From NCBI RefSeq assembly GCF_024198215.1, contig NZ_JAKCFA010000005.1, positions 248,001 through 312,000 on the forward strand: DNA of 64,000 bases, given 5' to 3'. A program made the position numbers and the translations under genes. The stretch is from Myxococcus qinghaiensis. Its GTDB lineage: Bacteria; Myxococcota; Myxococcia; Myxococcales; Myxococcaceae. The notes beneath the pieces are model-generated. The model was not told the origin of the DNA. It ran no database searches and was given only the letters and a program-made list of their open reading frames with translations. This document shows, piece by piece, positions 1 through 7,376 of the stretch; the stretch's first letter is position 1; each line of letters begins with the position of its first letter.

Positions 1-136
1 GGGACACGTTGAGCCCGCGCCCCGGCAGCTTCGTGGTCCACTCCACGCAGCGCGCCACCGAGCGCAGCACCTGCTTGCGCACCCAGCCGCGCACCCCGGG
101 CACATGGTGCACGTCCCGCAACAACGACACGCTCAC
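1..136 (-). CDS. Hypothetical protein, N-terminal fragment
   Basis: Only the first 45 codons are inside the window; the gene continues past base 1. It starts with GTG at 136, overlapping the TGA of the upstream gene by four bases (GTGA), so it is almost certainly co-translated with the inositol-lipid genes. The visible N terminus (begins VSVSLLRDVHHVPGVRGWV) is basic, has no signal peptide or membrane segment, and I do not recognise it. Its position as the fifth gene of the operon suggests a job in the same pathway, but nothing in the fragment shows which. Confidence 0.6.
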   Translation of the reverse strand, partial: MSVSLLRDVHHVPGVRGWVRKQVLRSVARCVEWTTKLPGRGLNVS

Positions 137-1122
137 AAGTCGCCCTCGAGGGACACTTCCATCAACCCCGCCACCGGCGCCTTCCCCGCGCGCTCCAGCA
201 CCGCCCGGTGCAAGTACGTCACGGGAGAGCCCACCACGGGCCTGATGAGCCCACCCAGCATGCCCAGGTCCTCCACGGGCGCGCTGCGCTGCAACAGCGA
301 CGTGGAGCGCAGCACCATCGCCTTCGCCCCGTCGCCACCAAAGACATCCACCGTCCAGGCGCTCCGCTCCTTCGAGCCCTCGCGGCTGAGCGTGAAGGAC
401 TCCAGCTGGCTCGGCGTGCCACCCTCCGTCCACGAGTACACCGGACCGAACTCACCGTCCTGCCCCTCGCGCGCCAGCAACACCAGCCGCTCCCCGCCTT
501 CGCGCAGCGCCCGGAAGCGCACCCAGCGCTTGGCCAGCTTCGCCGGAGGAATGGTGGAGCGCGTGTGGTCCGCGTAGCCGCCACCCGCCTGCTCCAGCTC
601 CGCGCTCTTCGGCGGCTGCACCGTCGCCTTCAGCGGGCTGAAGGCCAGCGTCATCTCATGCCGGTAGCGCGCGTTGCCCACTTCCACTTCCGAGCCGTCC
701 GGCGAGCGCGGCGTCACCTGCGCCGCGTACTCCAGCACCACCCGCCCACCATCCAGCGGCGCCTCCACCCGCGTCACGCCGTCCGCCGAGCGCGCCGAGC
801 ACGTACCGACGCGCAGCGTGCTGGTGGCCGCGTCGTAACCCCACTCGCGCGAGCCCACCTTCTTCTGCGCCGTCCACGCGCGCTGGCCCGGCCGCAGCAC
901 CGTCGCCCGGCAGATGCCCGTGCGCGAGCCCGGTCCGATGTTCGTCACCTGCAACTGCACCAGCACGAAGGTGCTGTCCTCCAGGTCCCCGATGAAGGTG
1001 AAGCTCTCCCCGTAGTTGTCACTCGGGGAGGCCGTGGGCTCCAGCGTCGCGCCCGCCGCCACGGTGGGCAGCGCGAGCGACAACAGGAGGCCCAGGACCT
1101 GGAGCCCCGACTCACGCCGCAT
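133..1122 (-). CDS. Exported protein of unknown function in inositol-lipid operon
   Basis: A 329-residue protein with a clear Sec signal peptide (residues 1-24, Arg-rich start, Leu-rich core, ending near TVAAGA). The mature part is rich in beta-type sequence without membrane spans. It has a segment GESFTFIGDLEDSTFVLVQL around residues 38-57, a Cys pair (GICRA and GTCSA), and a second half with RWVRFRALREGG and YSWTEGG. This two-part pattern is loosely like AttH/Svf1-type double-lipocalin proteins, but that is a guess from appearance and no diagnostic motif is present. The ATG at 1122 overlaps the end of the upstream CDP-alcohol transferase by 11 bases. An exported protein here could carry, modify or receive the lipid made by its neighbours. 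Confidence 0.75.
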   Translation of the reverse strand: MRRESGLQVLGLLLSLALPTVAAGATLEPTASPSDNYGESFTFIGDLEDSTFVLVQLQVTNIGPGSRTGICRATVLRPGQRAWTAQKKVGSREWGYDAATSTLRVGTCSARSADGVTRVEAPLDGGRVVLEYAAQVTPRSPDGSEVEVGNARYRHEMTLAFSPLKATVQPPKSAELEQAGGGYADHTRSTIPPAKLAKRWVRFRALREGGERLVLLAREGQDGEFGPVYSWTEGGTPSQLESFTLSREGSKERSAWTVDVFGGDGAKAMVLRSTSLLQRSAPVEDLGMLGGLIRPVVGSPVTYLHRAVLERAGKAPVAGLMEVSLEGDL

Positions 1123-2356
1123 GGGGGCGCTGCTCCAGGAGCGCTTCCGGCGAGTTCGAGTCGTTGAACACGTAGTCGCGCTGCAACGGCAGGTTCCACG
1201 CGAAGTAGACGACGCCGCGCACCAGCCACCAGCCCAGCGTGTAGGCCAGCTGCGGATGCAAGGTCAGCAGCGCCACGCCGCCCGCGTTGAGCAGCGCGCT
1301 CGTCCCGCTCACCACCGCGTAGCGCATCACCTGCCGACCCACCGCCGCCGTGCTGCGGAAGGTGAACACGCGGTTGATGGAGTAGTTCACCACCGCGCCC
1401 AGGAGCGCGCCCAGCGCCGTGGCCCACGCGGGCAACAGCCCCGCCAGCTCCACCAGCGCCAGCACCACCGCGAAGTCCGCCAACGTGGCCACCGCGCCCG
1501 CCGCCGCGTTGAGGCCGACAATCGCCTTCTCCGAGCGCGCCTCCACCCGCTTGGGCGCCAGCGCCTTCACGAGATTCCGGAAGCGGGAGATGGCCGTCAG
1601 GTTGCTCATGATGGCGACGAAGACCAGCCCCACCACCGCCAGCCAGTGCATGGGGTGCTTCTCCGTGGGCCAGAACACCGCCTCCAGAATCGGAGACAGC
1701 GCCGTGCCCGCGCCCAGGAAGAGCACCCGCTCCAGCCGCTGCATCGCGCCGTCTCGCACGTTGACGCCCAGGCCCTCGCCCTTGGCGCGGACATACGGCA
1801 CCAGCGACGAGCCCAACAGCGCGCCCAGCGCCGGCAACAGCACCCACGTGTCCCGGTAGTACCAGGCCAGGCCCATCAACATCGCCGAGTCCACGTACCG
1901 GTCCAACACCGAGTCCAGCGCCGCGCCCGCGGGGTTGGCCTCCTTGCGCGTGCGGGCGATTCTCCCGTCCATCACATCCAGGATGCCCGCGCCCAGGAAC
2001 AACCAGCCGCCCAGTGCGAAGCGGCCCGCCGCCACCGCCACGCCGGAGGAGATGCCCAACAGGCCCGACAGCATGGACAGCGCGTTGGCCGGAAGCCCCG
2101 AGCGCAGAATCACCGCCCACAGCGGCTGGATGATCCAGAAGAAGTAGTGCCGGAGGAAGTAGCCCACGAACCCCGCGTTGCCCCGCTTGAGCGTCTCCTC
2201 GTCGCGAGGCACTCCCTTGAAGGCGCAGCGGATACAGAAGATGAGCAGGCCTCCCAGGAAGTACACACAGGCGAGGATGGCGGGACCCAACGCGGTCCAG
2301 ATACGAGCCGACGGAGACAGGTTTCCAGTCAACCAGGCGACCACGTTCTCAAGCAC
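1112..2356 (-). CDS. CDP-alcohol phosphatidyltransferase fused to GtrA-like membrane domain
   Basis: A 414-residue polytopic membrane protein. Residues 127-152 hold the full CDP-alcohol phosphatidyltransferase signature: D127-x2-D130-G-x2-A-R, then G144-x3-D148-x3-D152. Such enzymes transfer a phosphatidyl group from CDP-diacylglycerol to an alcohol; beside inositol-3-phosphate synthase the likely acceptor is inositol or inositol phosphate. From about residue 275 a second domain with four predicted helices (IVGLNAAAGAVATLADFAVV onward, with NYSINRVFTFRS) resembles GtrA, a family linked to flipping polyprenyl-linked sugars. The fusion suggests synthesis coupled to transbilayer movement, which is inference. 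The start is GTG at 2356, overlapping the PAP2 gene by eight bases; the 3' end overlaps the next gene. Confidence 0.85.
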   Translation of the reverse strand: MLENVVAWLTGNLSPSARIWTALGPAILACVYFLGGLLIFCIRCAFKGVPRDEETLKRGNAGFVGYFLRHYFFWIIQPLWAVILRSGLPANALSMLSGLLGISSGVAVAAGRFALGGWLFLGAGILDVMDGRIARTRKEANPAGAALDSVLDRYVDSAMLMGLAWYYRDTWVLLPALGALLGSSLVPYVRAKGEGLGVNVRDGAMQRLERVLFLGAGTALSPILEAVFWPTEKHPMHWLAVVGLVFVAIMSNLTAISRFRNLVKALAPKRVEARSEKAIVGLNAAAGAVATLADFAVVLALVELAGLLPAWATALGALLGAVVNYSINRVFTFRSTAAVGRQVMRYAVVSGTSALLNAGGVALLTLHPQLAYTLGWWLVRGVVYFAWNLPLQRDYVFNDSNSPEALLEQRPHAA

Positions 2357-3275
2357 GGGTGTCCCCTCCAGGAGTCAGCGGCAGCGTGACGGGCATGGGT
2401 GCGCTCTTGCGCGAAAAGGCCAGCTCCACCGCCAGGAAGGCGGCGAGCGCGAAGACGAGGCCCGCGAGCACGTCCAGGATGTAGTGGTGCGTCAGATAGA
2501 CAGCGGAGAAAGCAACCAGCAAGGCGAACGCTCCCGTGCCCAGACGCCACTTCGGGCCGTCTCGCCAGACGAAGAGCATCACCATGAAGGGATAGGAGGC
2601 GTGCAACGAGGGCATGGCCCCGAAGACGTTGGGATTGCGGGCATAGAAGCCCGCGAAGTAATTGATACCCAACAGTGCATCGAAGCGCGCGGTGCCAGCG
2701 GGGCTGGGCAGCGCGGCCAGGTTCGCCGGGCCCGGGCCGTACTGGAGGATGTACCAGGGTGGCGCGGCCGGGTAGAGCAGGTAGGTGACCACGCCCAGGG
2801 CGTTCACCACCAGGAAGGCCCAGCACAGCTTCTCGAAGCGTGTGTCCTTCTTCACGAAGAAGAAGATGGCCATCAAGAAGACTTCGTAAAGGTAGGCCGC
2901 GTAGGCAAAGCCGCACAGCAGGTCCAACACGGCGTGCGAGCGGGTGCTCCACCACAGGGGCCAGTTGACACCGCCGGGGGCGGGGAACCACTGGCGCTCC
3001 CACTCCCACAAGTCACCTGTGTGGATGGTGCCGCGCACGAACAGCCAGAGTCCCTGGCTGTCCAGCAGCATGCCGGTCAGCCACAGTGGGAAGCCGCCGA
3101 AGAGGAAGCGACGCGTGCGGGGGCCCGCCCAGGCCACCCCCACCAGCGCCGCGTCCGCGACGACGTGGTCCCACCGGAGCCGTCCGGTGGCCGTCACGAG
3201 CATCAAGTGGCCCACACCCATCAGGGTGATGAACCACGTGAAGGCCGTGGTCTTAGCGAGCGAGCGGGAGGTCAT
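2349..3275 (-). CDS. Aur1-like PAP2 phosphotransferase (candidate inositol phosphorylceramide synthase)
   Basis: A 308-residue membrane protein of the PAP2 superfamily with features of the fungal IPC synthase Aur1. From the ATG at 3275 it has YPAAPPWY at about 168-175, PSLHASYP at 222-229 and an H264-x3-D268 pair in THHYILDVLAGL; the two His and the Asp are the usual catalytic set. Aur1 moves phosphoinositol from phosphatidylinositol to ceramide, so with the inositol synthase upstream and the CDP-alcohol transferase downstream a ceramide phosphoinositol product is plausible. A diacylglycerol acceptor or a plain phosphatase cannot be excluded. An upstream in-frame ATG at 3296 would add seven residues; I prefer 3275. 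It overlaps the 3' end of the synthase gene by 23 bases. Confidence 0.85.
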   Translation of the reverse strand: MTSRSLAKTTAFTWFITLMGVGHLMLVTATGRLRWDHVVADAALVGVAWAGPRTRRFLFGGFPLWLTGMLLDSQGLWLFVRGTIHTGDLWEWERQWFPAPGGVNWPLWWSTRSHAVLDLLCGFAYAAYLYEVFLMAIFFFVKKDTRFEKLCWAFLVVNALGVVTYLLYPAAPPWYILQYGPGPANLAALPSPAGTARFDALLGINYFAGFYARNPNVFGAMPSLHASYPFMVMLFVWRDGPKWRLGTGAFALLVAFSAVYLTHHYILDVLAGLVFALAAFLAVELAFSRKSAPMPVTLPLTPGGDTRA

Positions 3276-4587
3276 CCCCGTAGTAGTCGAGTCCAAGGTG
3301 GGTGATGGGCTCTTCGCCGGCCACGACGCGCAGGGTGTTCTTCAGCTTGGTGAGCTGGATGAACAGGTCATGCTCGACGGGCAGGCCGGGCTGGGCCATG
3401 GGGCTCTTGAAGTAGAAGGACATCCACTCCTGGATGCCGCGCCACTCCAGCCGCTTGGCCAGGTCCAGGAACAGCGCGATGTCCAATACCAGCGGCGCCG
3501 CCAGGATGGAGTCGCGGCAGAGGAAGTTGACCTTGATCTGCATCGGATAGCCGAGCCACCCGGTGATGTCGATGTTGTCCCAACCCTCCTTCGCGTCGCC
3601 GCGGGGCGGGTAGTAGTGGATGGACACCTTGTGCGAGTACTTGCTGTACAGCTCGGGGTAGAGGTCCGGCTGCAGGATGGTGTCCAGCACGCTCGACTTG
3701 GTGACTTCCTTGGCCTTGAAGGCCGCGGGGTCGTCGAGCACCTCGCCATCGCGGTTGCCGAGGATGTTGGTGGAGAACCACCCCTCGAGGCCGAGCATGC
3801 GGGCCTTCAGCGCGGGGGCGATGACCGTCTTCATCATCGTCTGGCCGCTCTTGAGGTCACGGCCCGCGACGGGGATGCCCTCCAGCTTCGCCAGCTCCTG
3901 CAGCGCGGGCGTGTCCACGCTCGCGTTGGGCGTCGCGTTGGCGAACGGCACGCCTTCCTTGATGGCGGCGTAGGTGTAGAGCGCGGTGGGGTTGATGTCC
4001 GTGCTGTTCTCGTCCAGCGCCTTCTCGAAGGCGGCCAGCGTCTTGAAGGACTCCGGCAGGGGACGGAAGGTCTCCACGCTGCTGCACACCACCATCACGG
4101 CGCGCTTGGCGTTGAGCTCCTTCTTGAAGTCGCGGATGTCCTGGCGCAGCGCTTCAATGCTCTCGCGGTGCGTCTTGGTGGCCTTGGTGTGGTTGGCCTC
4201 GATGCGGCGGACGAACTCCGCGTCGTGCACGCCCTTCTTGGGCTTGATGCCCTGGAGGAAGGGCTTCACCTGCTCCAGGTGCTTGTCGTGCAGCACGCCG
4301 GAGCGCACCGCGACCTGGTACGCGTCCTCGCTGATGATGTCCCAGGCGCCGAAGACCACGTCGTTCAGTCCCGCCAGGGGCACCAGCTCACCCAGCTTCA
4401 CGGTGCGCCCGTCCGTGCGCTTGCCCAGGCGCGCCGTGCCCATCTGCGTCAGGGAGCCGATGGGCGCGCCCTTGCCCTGCCGCGCCAGCTCCACGCCCGC
4501 CATCAGCGTCGTGGACACCGCGCCCAGGCCGGGGATGAGCACCGCCAGCTTGCCCTCGGGCTTCGAGACCGACTTCTTGTTCTCCAT
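3253..4587 (-). CDS. ino1: Inositol-3-phosphate synthase
   Basis: A 444-residue cytosolic enzyme converting glucose 6-phosphate to 1D-myo-inositol 3-phosphate with NAD as a recycled cofactor. The N-terminal dinucleotide-binding loop is IPGLGAVSTT (18-27). Family motifs follow in order: GRDLKSGQTMMKT, GWFSTNILGNRDGEVL, the VTKSSVLDTIL segment and, near the C terminus, the WMSFYFKSPM region. The length fits the bacterial and eukaryotic family. It is the first gene of the minus-strand inositol-lipid operon, with GAAGGA about seven bases before the ATG. A 490-base leader with a candidate promoter and a small hairpin lies upstream. It supplies inositol to the downstream lipid enzymes. Confidence 0.95.
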   Translation of the reverse strand: MENKKSVSKPEGKLAVLIPGLGAVSTTLMAGVELARQGKGAPIGSLTQMGTARLGKRTDGRTVKLGELVPLAGLNDVVFGAWDIISEDAYQVAVRSGVLHDKHLEQVKPFLQGIKPKKGVHDAEFVRRIEANHTKATKTHRESIEALRQDIRDFKKELNAKRAVMVVCSSVETFRPLPESFKTLAAFEKALDENSTDINPTALYTYAAIKEGVPFANATPNASVDTPALQELAKLEGIPVAGRDLKSGQTMMKTVIAPALKARMLGLEGWFSTNILGNRDGEVLDDPAAFKAKEVTKSSVLDTILQPDLYPELYSKYSHKVSIHYYPPRGDAKEGWDNIDITGWLGYPMQIKVNFLCRDSILAAPLVLDIALFLDLAKRLEWRGIQEWMSFYFKSPMAQPGLPVEHDLFIQLTKLKNTLRVVAGEEPITHLGLDYYGDDLPLAR

Positions 4588-4700
4588 CGTGGATTCCTTC
4601 GAAAGGCGGTAATGCCGCCCTGTGGTGAGTCTTCTTCGTACCTTCCGCTGCGCACCGACATGACGCCGTGGGGTATGCGGAAAATCCCGAATGCGGATGG

Positions 4701-4729
4701 TTGATACTCTAAAGCGTTCGTGACTTCAA
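4701..4729 (-). promoter_or_regulatory. Candidate sigma-70-type promoter for the inositol-lipid operon
   Basis: Read on the minus strand, TTGAAG (4729-4724) is separated by 17 bases from TATCAA (4706-4701). Each hexamer matches four of six consensus positions. It lies about 115 bases before the ino1 start, inside the only AT-rich part of the gap. Its position and spacing are good, but the motif is weak. Confidence 0.3.
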
Positions 4730-5013
4730 CGTCATGTGGGGCGGCTGGTTAGCACGCCACGGGGCGGACTGATGGATCACCCAGGCCCCAGGTACAAGGC
4801 GACGCGAACGCGCCTGTCAGAGAAACACCACGTCGTGAGAAAAGTGACACCTACCTGACCGTGCATGGGCATGACGGGTAGGTCGGGGTCGGTGTGGACC
4901 CGTGGGGTGGTGTGTGGGGAAGGTGGCACTGCGAGCGTGCCTTCGAGGGGTGTGGGACGGCCGCGCAGTCATGGCGTCCGCGCGTTTCTGGCGCAACCCC
5001 AAGTCGAGGCAGA

Positions 5014-5055
5014 AGGACCCACCCCGCCACCTGCCGGGCAGCGGGAGTGGGTCCT
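5014..5055 (-). terminator. Hairpin terminator after the stress-protein gene
   Basis: AGGACCCAC pairs with GTGGGTCCT (nine base pairs), extended inward by CCCGC/GCGGG with a single bulged A and a 13-base loop. It starts 23 bases after the stop codon of the minus-strand gene at 5078. There is no strong T tract, as is common in high-GC genomes. Confidence 0.6.
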
Positions 5056-5077
5056 CCAGGTGAAGGTGAACGAGCTG

Positions 5078-5617
5078 TCAGTGGGGGCCGGAGGGGCCGT
5101 TGCCGCCGTTCAGCTCCAGGGACTGGTGGTCGCCGGGGGCGTAGGGCTTCCCGGAGAGGACGGCCTTGAGCATGCCGGCCAACTGCACCATGCGGCTGGA
5201 GGGGGCGTCCCAGTACTCGGCGCGCTCCACGTGGACGCACAGGAGGGCCAGCTCTGGATCATCCATGCCCTGGGGGAACCAGGCCTTGAGGGCGGGACTC
5301 CACAGCTCGCGGACCTTGCGGGGGTCCTTCACCAGCTTGCAGCGCCCGCTCACGGAGACGTAGCGCTCCCGCGAGGGGTCGGCGAAGGACACGTTGACGT
5401 GGTGGTCCTTCTCCACCTCGTCGACCTTGTGGGAGTGCTCCCGGGTGAAGAACCAGAGCTCTCCGTCGAAGTCGTGGTCCTGGGTCCACATCGGTCTGCT
5501 GTGCAGGCTCCCGTCGGCCTCCACCGTGGTCATCATCGCGACCTTGATGCCGTGGATGAGGTCTCCCAGATGTTCGACGGCGTCGCGGGTGCCTTGCTCC
5601 TTCTTCTTCGTGCTCAT
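5078..5617 (-). CDS. Pyridoxamine 5'-phosphate oxidase-family protein (general stress protein 26 type)
   Basis: A 179-residue soluble protein of the split-barrel flavin-binding fold. Diagnostic stretches are IKVAMMTTVEADGSLHSRPM near residue 25, then DGELWFFT, RYVSVSGRCKLVKDPRKVREL and LLCVHVERAEYWDAPSSRM. These match bacterial general stress protein 26-like members of the family, which bind FMN or a related cofactor. The actual substrate is unknown and the protein need not act on pyridoxamine phosphate. A good Shine-Dalgarno (AGGAGGAGCGC) precedes the ATG. It is transcribed alone, divergent from the gene at 5739 and followed by a hairpin. Confidence 0.85.
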   Translation of the reverse strand: MSTKKKEQGTRDAVEHLGDLIHGIKVAMMTTVEADGSLHSRPMWTQDHDFDGELWFFTREHSHKVDEVEKDHHVNVSFADPSRERYVSVSGRCKLVKDPRKVRELWSPALKAWFPQGMDDPELALLCVHVERAEYWDAPSSRMVQLAGMLKAVLSGKPYAPGDHQSLELNGGNGPSGPH

Positions 5618-5738
5618 GCGCTCCTCCTGACTTTGGAAGGTAGGCAGGGTGACGGGGAGCGAGCATGGGACGACCGCTTGGATGGCGCCTGGGCAGGCGG
5701 GCGGTGTGGTAGGTGGGGGACGGAAAGCGAGTGCGACG

Positions 5739-6233
5739 ATGCTGAAGACCGCGTGGAACGAATGGTGCCTGAAGGCGCTGCAAATCGAGACGGCGCTCCT
5801 GGCGCTGGAGGAAATCGAGCTGCCCGAGGAGATGCACGGCCTGCAGGACGCGGCGGAGGAGAAGTTGTTGGAGCTGGGGCGCGCGTGGAAGGGCCGCCAG
5901 CCGCAGAAGGACGGGCGTCGGTGGGAGCGGCAGACGCAGGACGGTGGCGCGCCGAGCGACGCGGAGCTCCAGGAGGTCGTCGACGAGTTCCGTCAGGACG
6001 GCAAGAAGTGGACGCTCCTGCGGGCCACCAGCGACAAGCAGGAGGTGGTGGAGGTGGTGGTGTCCGAGGGCCGCGCGTGCATGGTGGCCGGCGGCTCGTA
6101 CTACCTGGGGCAGTGGGACGCGAAGGACGAGGTGCTGGAGGTGGGCCGCGATGACGACGCGGGCGAGCCCGGCACCGGCGTGGTGCTGTCCGCCATCGCC
6201 GAGGTCCAGTTCACGCCCGACCCGGAGCTGTAG
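5739..6233 (+). CDS. Conserved hypothetical soluble protein
   Basis: A 164-residue protein with no signal peptide or membrane span. It opens with an acidic, probably helical region (LKTAWNEWCLKALQIETALL, then EEIELPEEMHGLQDAAEEKL) and ends in a strand-rich part with WTLLRATSDKQEVVEVVVSE and GSYYLGQWDAKDEVLEV. The ATG at 5739 was chosen because residues encoded upstream from 5649 are low-complexity and lack a good ribosome site. I do not recognise a family. It stands alone between two minus-strand genes and its 3' end runs to within 22 bases of the convergent aldo/keto reductase. Confidence 0.6.
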   Translation: MLKTAWNEWCLKALQIETALLALEEIELPEEMHGLQDAAEEKLLELGRAWKGRQPQKDGRRWERQTQDGGAPSDAELQEVVDEFRQDGKKWTLLRATSDKQEVVEVVVSEGRACMVAGGSYYLGQWDAKDEVLEVGRDDDAGEPGTGVVLSAIAEVQFTPDPEL

Positions 6234-6255
6234 TCGGCTTGGGCCTCGTGCCCCG

Positions 6256-7236
6256 TCACGGATTGAGCACGCGGGCCATGCGCTCGCGTGTCTTGGCGTC
6301 GGGGAGTCTGCCGAAGCCGGCGCGGAGGTTGTCGGCGACGTGCGCGGGGTTGCTCGTGGCGGGCAGCGGGCAGTGCACGGCGGGGTGGCCGAGGATGAAC
6401 TTCAGGAAGAACTGCGCCCAGCTTTCACAGTCGAAGTCGGCGGCCCACTCCGGCAGCGCGCGGCCCTTCACCTGACGGAAGAGCTGGCCGGTGGCGAAGG
6501 GCTGCATGACGAGCACCGCCACGCCGTGCTCGGCGGCGGCGGGGAGCAGGCGCTTCTCGGCGTCGCGCTCGGCGAGTGAGTAGGGCAGCTGGATGAAGTC
6601 GAGCGTCTGCTCCTTCAGGAGCTTCTCCAGCTCATCGAAGGCGCTTCTCGCGTAGTGGGTGATGCCGACGTAGCGCACGCGGCCCTGGGCCTTCCACTCG
6701 CGCAGCACGGGCAGGTGGGTGCGCCAGTCGACGAGGTTGTGGACCTGGAGCAGGTCCATGCGTCCGCGCCCCATGTCCTTCACGGAGGTCTCCATTTGAG
6801 CGAGGCCCGCTTCGCGGCCCGTCGTCCACACCTTCGTGGCGAGGAACGGCTTGGGCACGTCGCCGAGCGAGGCGAGCACGTCCCCCACGACGCGCTCCGC
6901 CCGGCCGTACATGGGTGACGAGTCGATGAGGCGCGCGCCTGAGTCGAGGAAGCGCTGGAGCACCTGCTTCAAGGGCGCGCGCTCGGCGGCGGAGGTCCCC
7001 ACGTCGAAGGTCTGCCAGGTGCCGAGGCCGATGACGGGCAGGGCCTCGCCCGACTTGGGGATGGGACGGGTGAGCATGGTGGCCTTCGCGGCGGGTGGGG
7101 GTTTCGGGACAAGGTTGGCGGTGGGCTGGGCCGCGTGCGACAGGCTCGGGAGCAGCGCGGCGCCGAGCCCCGCGGCGAGCACTTCCCGACGCGAGGGCGG
7201 GGAGGCGGGCCTGGGGCGTTGGGGTGTCTGGGACAT
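6256..7236 (-). CDS. Tat-exported aldo/keto reductase
   Basis: A 326-residue protein. Residues 1-36 are a twin-arginine signal: PPSRREVLAAGLGAALLPSL, cleaved near SHAAQ. The mature enzyme has the aldo/keto reductase (beta/alpha)8 barrel: VIGLGTWQTFDVG at the start, the catalytic Asp and Tyr in LIDSSPMYG, Lys in FLATKVWTTG and His in DLLQVHNLVDW. Such enzymes reduce carbonyls with NAD(P)H. Export after folding through Tat is unusual for them, because it would carry bound cofactor into the periplasm. It is a single-gene unit converging on the gene at 5739. The substrate cannot be read from the sequence. Confidence 0.88.
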   Translation of the reverse strand: MSQTPQRPRPASPPSRREVLAAGLGAALLPSLSHAAQPTANLVPKPPPAAKATMLTRPIPKSGEALPVIGLGTWQTFDVGTSAAERAPLKQVLQRFLDSGARLIDSSPMYGRAERVVGDVLASLGDVPKPFLATKVWTTGREAGLAQMETSVKDMGRGRMDLLQVHNLVDWRTHLPVLREWKAQGRVRYVGITHYARSAFDELEKLLKEQTLDFIQLPYSLAERDAEKRLLPAAAEHGVAVLVMQPFATGQLFRQVKGRALPEWAADFDCESWAQFFLKFILGHPAVHCPLPATSNPAHVADNLRAGFGRLPDAKTRERMARVLNP

Positions 7237-7376
7237 GGTGGTGACAGTATTTCGCGGGCCCGGTGTTCTGTTGCGCGAAGGGGGCGGCGACGTCTCCCGC
7301 GAAACAACCCCGGCTCTGGTGCCCGCGTCACGCGTGGGAGGAGCCCTCTCGGATATCAGCTCAGGAAGGTCCAGCG

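Larger units (their letters stand above)
4588..5077. other. 490-base intergenic region upstream of ino1
   Basis: I see no convincing gene here. It holds a terminator-like hairpin for the stress-protein gene at its right end (5014-5055), a candidate minus-strand promoter for the inositol operon (4701-4729), and a short GGCGG/CCGCC hairpin with a five-base loop (4605-4619) in the ino1 leader. The stretch 4640-4740 is visibly richer in A and T than its surroundings, as expected of a promoter. The short open frames around 4817-5002 look like random translation of GC-rich DNA. Confidence 0.6.

Noticed and set aside
4817-5002. A 61-codon minus-strand frame in the ino1 upstream gap
   Set aside because: His/Arg/Pro/Thr-rich composition, no ribosome site and no similarity that I recognise; it overlaps presumed regulatory sequence.
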